Below are positions 49,158 through 58,883 of a DNA stretch of 64,000 nucleotides, one piece after another; positions within the stretch are counted from its first letter, which is position 1, and every line of letters starts with the position of its first letter. A program made the position numbers and the translations under genes. Source of the DNA: Levilactobacillus cerevisiae. Its GTDB lineage: Bacteria; Bacillota; Bacilli; Lactobacillales; Lactobacillaceae. A model generated the notes under the pieces. The model was not told the DNA's origin and ran no database searches. It was given only the letters and a program-made list of their open reading frames with translations. The DNA lies in NCBI RefSeq assembly GCF_003946245.1, contig NZ_RHNN01000007.1, forward strand, positions 62,001 to 126,000, written 5' to 3'.

Positions 49158-49736
49158 TTATTTCTTTGGCCCAAATAAGGTGTCGTAGTTGTAGCCTTTC
49201 GGGTTCGTTTGCTTAGCCAGTTGCTTGCTGGTGTAGTAATACGGGATATCAACGGGTAATGAAGCCAAATGCTTATCATGAAGCACCTTAACCTTCTTGC
49301 CGTTCACTTTAGTTGTGACGACCCTGTAACTCGAAAGGGCATACTTAGCCGTCATCATACTCTTAGAGGTGTCCCAGCCACCTACTTTAGTCGATTTACC
49401 GGCCTTATAAGCAAAGATTCAGTTGTCTTTGCCCTTTTGCAGTTTTTTAGCTGGATTGTATTCGTGCAGCACCATTTTATCAGTGCTTGCCTTGGTAGTT
49501 CCCCACCCTGCCCAATTCTCGGTCATTTTCTTAGCCGTAAAGGTCAGCTTGCTATACGTAAACTTCCCGTTATCATTCTTCTCGTAATGGTACCAGGTAC
49601 GCCGCAAGGACTTTGGAAAAGTCTTCAACGACTTCTTGGCCTGGGCGTCTGCCGTCATGCCTGGCGTGACAACGGCGAATGCTACTCCCATGGTTGTTGC
49701 GACCATGGCTGCACTGACGATTTTCATTAGTTTCAT
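49158..49736 (-). pseudogene. Secreted protein gene interrupted by an in-frame TGA
   Basis: ATG 49736 (GGAG nine bases upstream) opens a signal peptide (MKLMKIVSAAMVATTMGVAF, cleavage near ADAQA) and a basic, Tyr/Trp-rich domain. The frame meets TGA at 49421-49419 after KKLQKGKDN, then continues open in the same frame (IFAYKAGKSTKVGGWDTS) to a normal stop at 49158. A single TGG-to-TGA change, or a sequencing error, explains it. The function is unknown. Confidence 0.75.
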
Positions 49737-49789
49737 GTGTATTTGCTCCTTTGAGTAGTCATCATTCAAGTTCTGACTGGTACCACGCT

Positions 49790-50509
49790 CTAGTCTAAGC
49801 GACTAACAGCTGTGCTAAGTGCCTGAGCGAAAGTCCCCATACTTGAAGAAACTTCATCTAGGTTATCCGTCATAGGTTCAAGACTGTCAAGTTTCTTAGC
49901 CATTGCGTCAAGGTTTGCCCGTTGAGACCCAGAAAAACGATTTTTAAAGACGCCATAAACACTCATCAAAGCATCTTTATCCTTAATGGCAGCTTTTACA
50001 TCACCAGCACGATCCTTAAATGAATTGCGTTCCCAATTTGAATTAATTGAGTCAGCCAGGTCTTCGTAACTAGGAGTACTTGGAGAATCTTGACTATCAG
50101 AACTAGCCTGCATTACTGCCTTCAAATAAGCCGTATAAGTATCATTCAACCGCTTCTGCTTGTTAAACGGTGCCTTCCCCGCCCGTAAATTGCTCTTGTA
50201 GATCCAGCCGGCCTTGCTCCCAGACTTGATGTAAGCTAGGGTAGCCTTTTTACCGTTCTTCTTGATGACAGCCTTTTTGGTAGCGGTCCACGTGGTATAA
50301 CGGTACTTGCTCATCTTGTACTTCCGGTGCGTCAGCTTGGCACTGCTGTAGATGTTGCCGGCACTCCCGTGATACACCTTGCTGGCCACGTTATTCGTTG
50401 AAATCACTTTAACCTTACTCTTGGCACTGGCTGGTGTCGTGAGACTTGGTACAACGAGTACCAAACTCAAAGCGGCTAACAGTCCTGTCTTCATCATTTT
50501 ATTCATCAT
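49790..50509 (-). CDS. Secreted protein with an SH3-like surface module
   Basis: A 239-residue protein. A signal peptide covers about residues 1-29 (cleavage near ASA-KS). Residues about 35-110 look like the Tyr/Lys-rich surface module common in lactobacilli (YSSAKLTHRKYKM, TTWTATKKAVIKKNGK, SKAGWIYKSNL), which often binds cell wall. The acidic, Ser-rich helical C-terminal half (about 135-239) is unfamiliar. AAGGA precedes tandem ATGs. Confidence 0.75.
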   Translation of the reverse strand: MMNKMMKTGLLAALSLVLVVPSLTTPASAKSKVKVISTNNVASKVYHGSAGNIYSSAKLTHRKYKMSKYRYTTWTATKKAVIKKNGKKATLAYIKSGSKAGWIYKSNLRAGKAPFNKQKRLNDTYTAYLKAVMQASSDSQDSPSTPSYEDLADSINSNWERNSFKDRAGDVKAAIKDKDALMSVYGVFKNRFSGSQRANLDAMAKKLDSLEPMTDNLDEVSSSMGTFAQALSTAVSRLD

Positions 50510-50615
50510 TAATCAGTCCTTCTTGAACGTATCGTTCTGTATTTGATGGTGCTTGTTACCTTGTTATTAAATTGAATCGCAAACATAAATGAAATCGCAG
50601 TCACTCTACACTGTC

Positions 50616-51626
50616 TTACTTGGTCAGTTCGAACAATTTCGTTTGATATTTCATGTCGGCGTGATTACCCAGCTTACTGATTTGTACCGTATAAGCATGG
50701 TTCACTTTGACCTTGCTTGGGGCTGGTAAATAAGAAATGCTCGTCCTATACCAACCATAACCGGCGGTACTATTGTCTACCGTCGTGTGTGAAACCTTTA
50801 CTTTCTTATGGGTTGTCACATCGGTAATCTTGACCGTTGGCTTTTGCGCCTGCTCACCAGAATCAGCTGAATACGACAGCGACCATACACTCCCGGCAAC
50901 TGCATTCACTGGAAAGACACCAGCTTTGGGATAGGCAACTTCTTTGGCTTGACTGGCCGCGTCCCCATAGGCTCGACACTTGGCACCACCCTCAAATACT
51001 TTGAAATCGCTGTACCCACCAGCTTGGCCAATCCCAATTTCAATCGTATTACCTAGGAGCCATTCCCGGTGTCCTGGGACGTAATCTGATTGCCCAGGAT
51101 CAATCAAGTAGTTCAAAACATTATCGTACGGCTTGGTTAGTCCCTCACCAAGATTACTGTAGCCAGTCGCATCGACACCCCGTTGCCAATCTGATTTTGA
51201 AACGTAAGCCGGTCGCTTAATTCCTACCAATTCGTGTGAAAGTCCCGAGTCAGCAGCAGCCATTGTTGACGCACCGTACTGTGCATCTTCGTTCCACTGT
51301 TTGTTGGCCACAATTGTGTTTAAGCCATACATTTTCCGGTAGAAATTAACTGACTTAACTGCGGCGTTAATATATTTCTGACTAAGCTGCCCAGTTCTAA
51401 AGGGTTTCTTTAGTGAGGGCTTTTGCACGTACATCCCTTTTGTACTATTAGAAATTCCCTGCACCTGTTGCCGATAATTCTTGATGGTCGTCCGTTCCTT
51501 AGACGTGAATGTGACTTTCTCCGTCGGTTCTTTGGCCTTAGTCTTAGCGGTGGCCGATTGCGTGCCAAGAGCGCCACTAATTGAAAGGGCTAAAAGAGCG
51601 AGAAAAATACTGCTAACTTTCTTCAT
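50616..51626 (-). CDS. Secreted CAP/SCP-like protein
   Basis: A 336-residue exported protein. The signal peptide is residues 1-27 (ending QSATA-KT). A CAP (SCP/PR-1-like) domain spans about 85-235: it has AAVKSVNFYRKMYGL at its start, the His in SGLSHELVG, a second His in PGHREWLLG, and IEIGIGQ. A beta-rich domain ends the protein. The role of bacterial CAP proteins is unclear. It begins 18 bp after the neighbouring upstream gene. Confidence 0.82.
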   Translation of the reverse strand: MKKVSSIFLALLALSISGALGTQSATAKTKAKEPTEKVTFTSKERTTIKNYRQQVQGISNSTKGMYVQKPSLKKPFRTGQLSQKYINAAVKSVNFYRKMYGLNTIVANKQWNEDAQYGASTMAAADSGLSHELVGIKRPAYVSKSDWQRGVDATGYSNLGEGLTKPYDNVLNYLIDPGQSDYVPGHREWLLGNTIEIGIGQAGGYSDFKVFEGGAKCRAYGDAASQAKEVAYPKAGVFPVNAVAGSVWSLSYSADSGEQAQKPTVKITDVTTHKKVKVSHTTVDNSTAGYGWYRTSISYLPAPSKVKVNHAYTVQISKLGNHADMKYQTKLFELTK

Positions 51627-51644
51627 GTAAGCAAATCCTCCTGA

Positions 51645-52187
51645 CTACTTGTAAGCGTGCACCTTAAAAGTCTTGTTCGCTGACAAAACAAAGAACACCG
51701 ACTTCCCTTTGACCTTACCATGATAGCCAGCACGAACGTTAACCTTCTTGGCTGTCGTCTTGACAACCTTACTGAAGGTTAGCTTCTTGGTTACCGGCGC
51801 AAACTTAACGTTGGTGTACGTGCTGATTTGAACCTGCTTTGCCGGGGTAAACACGCTCAAGGGAATATTGGTCACGACTAGCTTTCCGGTCACTTTGACC
51901 GACTTACCAGACTTGGTCCGTTTGACATGCACATTTGCCAGCTTATAGGTCCAACGATTTTCCTTGGCGTTCACGGCGTTGTCAGAAAGCAATCCCAATT
52001 TAACAGCTTGGACCGGTGTATACTGCTGACCATTGTATGTAATCGTCCTTTTACCATTCATCTTAGTTTCGGTCACTTTCACGGTCTGGGCTTTAGCTTG
52101 TGCTGTGATGCCCACCGTTCCCACAACAAAGCTAGTACCTAACGTCGTCACCGCTAACAGAGTGCCAACGACATGGCGTAATTTCAT
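51645..52187 (-). CDS. Small secreted basic protein, function unknown
   Basis: ATG 52187 lies eight bases after AGGAGG and gives 180 residues starting MKLRHVVGTLLAVTTLG, a signal peptide cleaved near AQAKAQ. The mature part is Lys/Thr/Val-rich and beta-stranded (VTGKLVVTNIPLSVF, VNVRAGYHGKVKGKS). A far upstream in-frame start adds residues with no ribosome site. It is likely the first gene of a secreted-protein operon with the CAP gene. Confidence 0.75.
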   Translation of the reverse strand: MKLRHVVGTLLAVTTLGTSFVVGTVGITAQAKAQTVKVTETKMNGKRTITYNGQQYTPVQAVKLGLLSDNAVNAKENRWTYKLANVHVKRTKSGKSVKVTGKLVVTNIPLSVFTPAKQVQISTYTNVKFAPVTKKLTFSKVVKTTAKKVNVRAGYHGKVKGKSVFFVLSANKTFKVHAYK

Positions 52188-52271
52188 TTTCATTTCCTCC
52201 TTTTTAACCGGTATAAATATCTCTATTCCGCCCGATTTGAATGATGGCTCAAGTACCACTGCCCTAAGCAC

Positions 52272-52933
52272 TCTTGATGATACACAATCTGCATGTCATA
52301 ATATGTCGTTCGAAATAATTAAACGGCTAAAACAGTAATTTTTTTACAAAAAAAGTCGTCAGCCTAAAATTCAGGTCAACAACGCCCTTACTAGTCTAGT
52401 GTGCGAAGAGTCTTGCTTACAGAAGCATCCACCTGAGGGCCACTAACCAACAAAACTTGGCACACCAGCTCTACCCGGTAAAGATACCGGCCACCTCCCC
52501 TAAAGGCTCGCTAAGCGGCTGACAGCCACGTTCACGGGTAAAGAACCACACTCACGGATAGCCGTAATGAATGTGAGTAACCGACTACCGACAAACATGG
52601 TACCGACCATAGCAAGACACCCCATCGATACAGTCTCAATTGGTTTCCCAGGCCGTCTCGTTGCCGATTAATCGTTGTGAGCGACCAGAGGCAGCCTTTG
52701 CGGACGCAGCTGTGTCGATGGTTTTGGCTGAGTGGACTTCTCAGCCTAGACCAAGGGATAACCTTGGAAATTCGCGAACGCCAGCAAGGTTTCAAGGCAA
52801 GCCGGAGGACCGCTTCTCAGGCCGCAGGCGATTCCCACAGCAGCGGGAGCAAGGAGCTGCCGCCGGGAGCGCAAATCAACGACAAAAAAGACACCGCCAC
52901 GAATGCAGCGATGCCTCAAACAATTATTTTGAT
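52272..52933. other. Gene-free region between the secreted cluster and pgi
   Basis: It holds the promoter of the secreted-protein genes on its left and a family-2 element on its right. No gene is seen. I see no clear T-tailed terminator for pgi inside it. Confidence 0.55.
52684..52870 (+). repeat. Family-2 structured intergenic element, copy 5
   Basis: Landmarks are CCAGAGGCAGCC, GCAGCTGTGTCGATGG, the hairpin GGCTGAG/CTCAGCC, CCAAGGGA, the stem CCTTGGAAATTCGC..TTTCAAGG, AAGCCGGAGGACCGC, TCAGGCCGCAGGCGATTCCC, ACAGCAGC and CTGCCGCCGG. It lies just past the 3' end of pgi. Confidence 0.78.
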
Positions 52934-54280
52934 TTAGAGCCGAGCGTTCAGTTCCTTACCCAACTTTTCAAATCCAGGCTTGCCCAACAAAGCAAACATG
53001 TTCACCTTGTAAGCTTCAACACCGGGTTGGTTGAATGGGTTGATCCCGTTCAGGTAACCAGAAATGGCAACGGCCACTTCGAAGAAGTAGATCAAGTAGC
53101 CCAATGTGTATGGTGTTTGATCAGGGATGTGAACACCCATGTTCGGCACACCACCATCGGTATGCGCTAAGACGACCCCTTGGCCAGCCTTGGTGTTGAC
53201 AAAGCTCATTGGCTTGCCTTCCAAGTACTTCAAGCCATCTAAGTCATCAGCTTCGCTAGGAACGTCGACGTCATTTTCTGGTTGGTCAACGGTGATGACC
53301 GTTTCCATCAAGTTACGACGACCTTCTTGGATGTATTGGCCCAATGAATGCAAGTCAGTCGTGAAGTTAGCGGAAGATGGGTAGATGCCCTTTTGGTCTT
53401 TCCCTTCGGATTCACCCATCAATTGCTTCCACCATTCTGCGAAGTACTGCAGACGTGGTTCGTAGTTTTCCAGCAATTCAGTGGTGTAACCCTTGCGGTA
53501 TAAGATATTCCGTAACGCAGCGTATTGGTAAGCTTCGTTCTTGGTTAAATCAGGGTTCGTGTAAGCATCTTCTGCGTCCGCAGCACCCTTCATTAATTCG
53601 TCAATATCAGCGCCAGAAGCGGCGATTGGTAATAAACCAACGGCAGTTAAGACGGAGTAACGACCACCCACGCCGTCAGGAATGACGAACGTTTCGTAAC
53701 CAGCAGCGTCGGCTTCAGTCTTCAAAGCCCCGCGTTGCTTGTCAGTGGTGGCGTAGATTCGGCTCTTAGCACCCTCTGCACCGTACTTCTTGATCAACAT
53801 TTCCTTGAAGATTCGGAAGGAGATGGAAGGTTCCGTCGTGGTCCCAGACTTCGAAATAATGTTAACGGAGAAGTCCCGGTCACCAATCAAGTTGATCAAA
53901 TCATGGACGTAATCTGGACTGACAGAGTTCCCAGCAAAGAAGACTTGGGGTCCCTGGCGCTTTTCAGCTGGTAAGTAGTTGAAGAACGTGTCGTGTAAGA
54001 AGTCCACGGCCATCTTGGCACCTAAGTAGGAGCCCCCAATGCCAATCACAATCAAGACTTCGGAGTCGGAACGAATCTTCTTCGCAGCGGCCTTGATGCG
54101 GGCAAATTCTGCTTTATCATAATCGTGTGGCAAAGCTAACCAGTCACGGAAGTCACTGCCGGCTCCGGTTCCTTGGCGTAATTCGGAATCTGCCGCGGTC
54201 ACGAGCGCTTGCATTTCTCCCAATTCGTTGTCATGAATAAACGGATCAAGTTTGGAACGATCAAAGGCGATATGTGCCAT
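52934..54280 (-). CDS. pgi: Glucose-6-phosphate isomerase
   Basis: A 448-residue enzyme interconverting glucose-6-phosphate and fructose-6-phosphate, the short form usual in lactobacilli. [11 protein letters not shown] and the [10 protein letters not shown] phosphate loop are intact, with the catalytic Glu region in [11 protein letters not shown]. It lies beside a glucose permease gene, so both serve hexose entry. In a heterofermenter it mainly feeds fructose use and mannitol formation. Confidence 0.96.
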   Translation of the reverse strand: MAHIAFDRSKLDPFIHDNELGEMQALVTAADSELRQGTGAGSDFRDWLALPHDYDKAEFARIKAAAKKIRSDSEVLIVIGIGGSYLGAKMAVDFLHDTFFNYLPAEKRQGPQVFFAGNSVSPDYVHDLINLIGDRDFSVNIISKSGTTTEPSISFRIFKEMLIKKYGAEGAKSRIYATTDKQRGALKTEADAAGYETFVIPDGVGGRYSVLTAVGLLPIAASGADIDELMKGAADAEDAYTNPDLTKNEAYQYAALRNILYRKGYTTELLENYEPRLQYFAEWWKQLMGESEGKDQKGIYPSSANFTTDLHSLGQYIQEGRRNLMETVITVDQPENDVDVPSEADDLDGLKYLEGKPMSFVNTKAGQGVVLAHTDGGVPNMGVHIPDQTPYTLGYLIYFFEVAVAISGYLNGINPFNQPGVEAYKVNMFALLGKPGFEKLGKELNARL

Positions 54281-54369
54281 ATTAAGATAACCTCACTTTT
54301 ATTGTTATTGACTAGTCCATTATACCGCATTCGCTCTAAAAGTAAATGGTCTAGTCCAAATATTTTGCG

Positions 54370-54408
54370 AAAATAAAAAGGACGGCAACCCACGTTAGCC
54401 GTCCTTTA
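54370..54408 (-). terminator. Terminator after the glucose-uptake gene
   Basis: On the reverse strand GGACGGCTAAC and GTTGCCGTCC form a stem followed by TTTTTATTTT, just past the stop. It separates this gene from pgi. Confidence 0.9.
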
Positions 54409-54411
54409 TAA

Positions 54412-55275
54412 CTATTTCATTAATCCAAGAGTTACCCCACCAGCAACAACTAACAGGGACCCAATTGTGATGTAGACCATTTCGCGTCCGGTCTTCTTTT
54501 CACCCAGTAACCAGATACTCCCGAAGGTGGAAATAACAATCCCACATTGTGCCAAGGAGTAGCTAATTGCCAAGCCGACCGTTGGAATGGACATGAACAT
54601 AAAGAAGTTCCCAATGCCCCATACCAAACCGGTAATGATGTTCTTGGCGGTTGCCTTGTGCCAAACTTTTTGGCGGGAGAACATCACGAAAATCAAGGCA
54701 CCCATGATCATCCCTAATGATTGCGGGAAGAGAATGGTTTTAGAATCCAACCCAGATGCCGTGACGATAACCGTGTAGAGTACGTACCCAATCGTAGAAA
54801 TCACGATGGCAACGGAACCCCGACCGGCTTCGACTGGTTGACTAGAACCAGCAGCGGCCCGCTTGTCCCGTAAGGAGGTCATGGCCGCACCGATAATTAA
54901 TACGATAACGGCAATGGTTCCCATGGTCACCATCCGCGTCGTCTTCCATTCATGAAAGAGCAAGACCCCGGCCAGCGCCGTCCCTACCAGTTGTAACCCG
55001 GTAGAAATGGGTACCGTCCGTGAAATCCCGATGAATTTCATGGATTGGAATTGTTCAAACTGACCAACTGACCAGCAGAGACCAGAAGCAATCCCGACTA
55101 ACATCGACATGCCCGTTAAGGCACTGTGAAAGTAGACCAATGAGAACAGGCCGAACAAAACGGCCCCAGCGGTCATCCCTAATGTCTGTTGGTAGGAGGT
55201 CCCACCCAGACGGCCACTGATCAATCCAATACTCCCCCAACATACCGTGGGGATTAAAGCTAATAATATACCCAT
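54412..55275 (-). CDS. glcU: GlcU-family glucose/ribose uptake permease
   Basis: A 287-residue protein with ten membrane helices and the GRP/DMT permease signature at its start (LIPTVCWGSIGLISGRLGG) and in the repeat (QSMKFIGISRTVPISTGLQL). The family imports glucose by proton symport, without the PTS. A possible cre site lies at 55315-55328 upstream. It may work with pgi downstream. Confidence 0.9.
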   Translation of the reverse strand: MGILLALIPTVCWGSIGLISGRLGGTSYQQTLGMTAGAVLFGLFSLVYFHSALTGMSMLVGIASGLCWSVGQFEQFQSMKFIGISRTVPISTGLQLVGTALAGVLLFHEWKTTRMVTMGTIAVIVLIIGAAMTSLRDKRAAAGSSQPVEAGRGSVAIVISTIGYVLYTVIVTASGLDSKTILFPQSLGMIMGALIFVMFSRQKVWHKATAKNIITGLVWGIGNFFMFMSIPTVGLAISYSLAQCGIVISTFGSIWLLGEKKTGREMVYITIGSLLVVAGGVTLGLMK

Positions 55276-55314
55276 AATAACCTCAACTCTCGTTTCAACT
55301 GTGTCGTTTCTCTC

Positions 55315-55328
55315 TGTAAGCGCTTCTT
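55315..55328 (-). promoter_or_regulatory. Possible cre site upstream of glcU
   Basis: TGTAAGCGCTTCTT resembles the CcpA site consensus in 12 of 14 positions and lies about 40 bases before glcU. It is only moderately convincing. Confidence 0.4.
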
Positions 55329-55455
55329 AAATCGCAATAGTAAGTGTAAATGTTTCTTTTCTAAAAGTAAACCATTGTTGTCAAAAAAAGAACCAATTGG
55401 TCAGTGGTCTATCCAACCAAGCGGTTCTTCTTGTGTTCGTTTTCAGTCGTTTTCA

Positions 55456-56604
55456 TTAATCAACCGACAACAGTAAACCCTTTAACGATTCGCTATGACG
55501 GTCTGCAACGTTGGTGAGAAAGTCATCAGGTGAGTTGTACGTATTGAAAGCTGTTACATGACCGGTATAATTTTCTACCGCGGCGTTAACCGTTGACTGT
55601 AAGTTCTTCATTGAGTACATTGGCGCCGTAGCTGTCACCAGGATTTTTGCCCCAGATTGGGCTACTTGGAACGCCTGCTCAACCAAAGCCTGTAAGTCTT
55701 GATCCAAGGTGAAGGCCCGTTTCTTGCCGCGAATAAAGGCAGGTGGGTTGATCATGATGGTATCAAAAGTCAGCCCATGCTTGATGGCGTAGTCCAGGTA
55801 ATTGGTCACGTCCATCGTCCGCATTTCAACGGGTGCTTGTTCCAAGTTGTTGGCAGCCAACTGGGCCTGTAGCGTCGTCGTTGCCCGGTTCGTTGGGTCA
55901 ACCGTGACGGCTTCGATGGCGCCACCGACCATGGCAGCTGTGACTAAACCAGTCTCGGCACTAAACAGGTTCAAGACCCGCTTGCGTTGACTCGTTTGCC
56001 GAGCCCAATCACGCGTTTCACGGAATTCCAAAGCCAGTTGTTGCCGACTCAACGTCAGGTCAACGGGATACGTCACGCTATTTTCCAGCACGTTCATGGG
56101 TTGGTCGGGCAATTGGCCGCTGATTAATTGCGTTGTTTCTTGGCCAGGCGTCGCAGCAACGACGACTTTGTCCTTGCCCATAATCCGTTCGAAGCCGGCG
56201 TAAATCAACCGGGCTTGTTGCTTCAACGCAGCATTTTGCCAACGGAAGACGTAGCAACCGTTGTAAACGTCAACGACTAAGCCACCCAGGCCGTCGCCGG
56301 TGCCGTTAAATAACCGGTAAGCTGCTTGGTCAGCGAAGGCGCCCCGCTTGGCTGCGGCAGCGCGAAACTTGCCAGCAAAGAAGCGTTCGTCGATTGGTTC
56401 ATTTTCCTTGAGACTCAGCACGTAACCGATGCCTCGGTGTTGTTTGGCGAAGTAGGCTGTGGCCACGAAATGACCGTGGTTTTCCAGTTGGACCCACGCG
56501 CCGCTCTCAAAGTCTTTGTTATTTTCTAAGTCAGTTAATGCGACAATGGGATAGCCGTCCTCAAACTTACGGACCGACTTCCCGGTAATTTGTACTCGTT
56601 TCAA
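55456..56604 (-). CDS. Class I rRNA methyltransferase, RlmI-like
   Basis: TTG 56604, six bases after AAGGAGG, gives 382 residues starting MKRVQITGKSVRKFEDG, a PUA domain (about 1-75). A linker domain and a Rossmann SAM-binding domain (about 215-380) follow. The family's GG motif region is drifted (NLFSAETGLVTAAM), and the substrate motif is MINPPAF. The likely target is a cytosine of 23S rRNA, as in RlmI, but the base is not certain. Confidence 0.82.
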   Translation of the reverse strand: MKRVQITGKSVRKFEDGYPIVALTDLENNKDFESGAWVQLENHGHFVATAYFAKQHRGIGYVLSLKENEPIDERFFAGKFRAAAAKRGAFADQAAYRLFNGTGDGLGGLVVDVYNGCYVFRWQNAALKQQARLIYAGFERIMGKDKVVVAATPGQETTQLISGQLPDQPMNVLENSVTYPVDLTLSRQQLALEFRETRDWARQTSQRKRVLNLFSAETGLVTAAMVGGAIEAVTVDPTNRATTTLQAQLAANNLEQAPVEMRTMDVTNYLDYAIKHGLTFDTIMINPPAFIRGKKRAFTLDQDLQALVEQAFQVAQSGAKILVTATAPMYSMKNLQSTVNAAVENYTGHVTAFNTYNSPDDFLTNVADRHSESLKGLLLSVD

Positions 56605-56670
56605 AAGTTTCCTCCTTAATGGTTCCCTCATTGTATCATGGATGGCCGCAAAATACCCCCGCGAACTCGG

Positions 56671-58140
56671 TTATTCCGTGGTTTTTGCGCGCTGCGAGTT
56701 GGTCTGATTCTGATCAGGGAAGATAACGGTAAAGGTCGTCCCGACCCCTTCCTTACTGGTAACACTGATTTTACCATGATGTAACTGGACCAGCTGATGA
56801 ACGATGGACAAGCCTAAACCGGATTCGCCATACTTGGTATTCTTCCGTGAAGGATCGGCCTTGTAGTAACGTTCCCAGATGTTCTGCAGCTGTTCGTCGC
56901 TCATGCCCATCCCCGTGTCGGCGACTTTCACAATGGTCTCCTCGTAACCCCGTTGTGCGGAAATGGTAATCGTTCCCTGCTGGGTAAACTGAATGGCGTT
57001 CTGCGTGATGTTAAACATAATCTGCACAAACCGGTCGTAGTCGGCGTACACCGGAATTTCCTTAGGTGCCTGCAACTCCAACGCATCCCCCGAGTCATCG
57101 GCCTTTTGCTTCAGTTGCTCGACGATGTTATGAAGGGCATCAACCGCGTTAAACTCGTGCAAATTCAGTGAAATCTGGTTAGACCGAATCTTTTCGTAAT
57201 CCAAGTTTTCGTTGACCAAGCGAATCAGCCGACTGGTTTCACTGCGCATCAGGTCGATGCTCTCTTCCTTGCTCTCCTCGGGAATGGCATCGTAAGCCAA
57301 GCCCTCCAGCAAGCCGTTGATGGTGGTCAGTGGCGTCCGCATTTCGTGAGATGCATTGGCCATGAATTCACGGCGGCGCTGTTCCTGTCGTTGAATCTCT
57401 TCTTGTGAATCTTTCAACGAGTGTGCCATACCATTAAAATCATTGATCAAGTCATCAATTTCATCGCGGTTACGACTGGCCATCTGGATATCGTAATTTC
57501 CTTTGGCAACTTGATTGGTAGCCTTTCGTAGCCGGTTGATTCGTGACGTGTAGTACCGCGCCAAAATGTAACTGGCCACAACCGCCACCAGGACGGACAC
57601 CAGCAAGGCCCGAATCAGGTTGTGATTGATCTGATTCACGTTGGTATTGATGTCCGAAACGAAGGCCCCCATGACCACGACCGCCACTAACTTGTGGTTG
57701 TAGAAGTAGGGTTTCATCACTTCAGTCATTGCTGGACTGACCCGGCCATTCTTGTTGCGCACGCGCCGGTCAACGACTTTGTGAATGATTTGGTTTTTCT
57801 TTAATTTTTGCCAATCAGACTTATTGATAGCCTGTTGGTAGACGTTGGCTGGAAAAACAATTTTATTGGTCGCACTATAAATCGTAGTGCTGACCGCCTG
57901 ATTCTGCAACAATTGCTCACTACTCTCAAGCGCAGTCGTATCAAATTGAACCGAGTTGGGTTTCTGTGAGCTAATTCGCAGCGATTGTTCAATCAGGCTA
58001 TTTGAATATTTTTCCAGAGAATTCCAGGTGTTACTGTACACCATGTGGCGGGTCATCTGTGAATAGGATACCCCCATTATCACCAGAATAATCATAATCG
58101 CCGCAAAGAACCCTAACATCTGTTGATACATTAGTTTCAT
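56671..58140 (-). CDS. Sensor histidine kinase
   Basis: A 489-residue membrane kinase. Membrane helices lie at about 8-28 and 175-195, with an extracellular sensor domain between them. HAMP covers about 196-250. The phospho-acceptor is His265 (ANASHEMRTPLTT), and the ATPase domain has N (QNAIQF), G1 (ADTGMGM) and G2 (GLGLSIV) boxes. It overlaps the regulator gene by 4 bp. The signal is unknown. Confidence 0.93.
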   Translation of the reverse strand: MKLMYQQMLGFFAAIMIILVIMGVSYSQMTRHMVYSNTWNSLEKYSNSLIEQSLRISSQKPNSVQFDTTALESSEQLLQNQAVSTTIYSATNKIVFPANVYQQAINKSDWQKLKKNQIIHKVVDRRVRNKNGRVSPAMTEVMKPYFYNHKLVAVVVMGAFVSDINTNVNQINHNLIRALLVSVLVAVVASYILARYYTSRINRLRKATNQVAKGNYDIQMASRNRDEIDDLINDFNGMAHSLKDSQEEIQRQEQRRREFMANASHEMRTPLTTINGLLEGLAYDAIPEESKEESIDLMRSETSRLIRLVNENLDYEKIRSNQISLNLHEFNAVDALHNIVEQLKQKADDSGDALELQAPKEIPVYADYDRFVQIMFNITQNAIQFTQQGTITISAQRGYEETIVKVADTGMGMSDEQLQNIWERYYKADPSRKNTKYGESGLGLSIVHQLVQLHHGKISVTSKEGVGTTFTVIFPDQNQTNSQRAKTTE

Positions 58141-58871
58141 TGCTGATCTGCTCCACTATCATCAAATTTATAACCCACCCCCCAGACGGTTTGAATAATC
58201 TGCGGGCCAACCTTTTCAATTTTCTGTCGTAGTTTTTTAATGTGGGCGTCCACGGTCCGTTCGTCACCGTAATACTCGTAGTCCCAGACCAGCTGGAGGA
58301 GTTGTTCCCGGGAGAAGACCTGCCGTGGCTTCTGGGCCAGCGTCTTCAACAGGTCAAACTCTTTCGGGGTCAAATCCGCAATTTGCCGGTCGTTTAGGTA
58401 GGCCTCCCGCGTCTTGGTGTTGAGCTTAAAGTTCTCGGTCACCACGTCAAAGGCTTCGGTGTCGTTGATGGCATCGTCCTCAGATGGCTTAGAAACGGGG
58501 CCCAATTCTGCGCGCCGGTGTAGTGCTTTGATCCGGGCAATCAGCGTGATGGGACTGAAGGGCTTGGTGACGTAATCATCGGCGCCCATTTCAAGACCCA
58601 AGACTTGGTCACTTTCAGAATCACGGGCCGTCAACATGATGATCGGCACCGTGGGTGAAAGCTTGCGGATTTCAGCGCTGACCTGCATCCCATCCATACC
58701 GGGGAGGTTCAAGTCTAACGTGACCATATCCCACTCGTTGGGTGTGGCAGAGAACATGGCGACCGCTTCGTTGCCATCATAGGCGAACTGGGCGTCCCAC
58801 TTTTCCTTTTTAAAAAACATGGACATCATTTGTGATACTGAATGGTTGTCTTCAATCATTAATAACTTCAT
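58137..58871 (-). CDS. OmpR-family response regulator
   Basis: A 244-residue regulator from ATG 58871 (GGAGG five bases upstream). The receiver domain has IEDN at its start, the phospho-acceptor Asp53 (TLDLNLPGMDG) and the Lys of YVTKPFSP. A winged-helix DNA-binding domain covers about 150-240 (LTPKEFDLLKTL, DERTVDAHIKKLR). It forms one operon with the kinase. Confidence 0.94.
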   Translation of the reverse strand: MKLLMIEDNHSVSQMMSMFFKKEKWDAQFAYDGNEAVAMFSATPNEWDMVTLDLNLPGMDGMQVSAEIRKLSPTVPIIMLTARDSESDQVLGLEMGADDYVTKPFSPITLIARIKALHRRAELGPVSKPSEDDAINDTEAFDVVTENFKLNTKTREAYLNDRQIADLTPKEFDLLKTLAQKPRQVFSREQLLQLVWDYEYYGDERTVDAHIKKLRQKIEKVGPQIIQTVWGVGYKFDDSGADQQ

Positions 58872-58883
58872 TGCTACCTCCAC

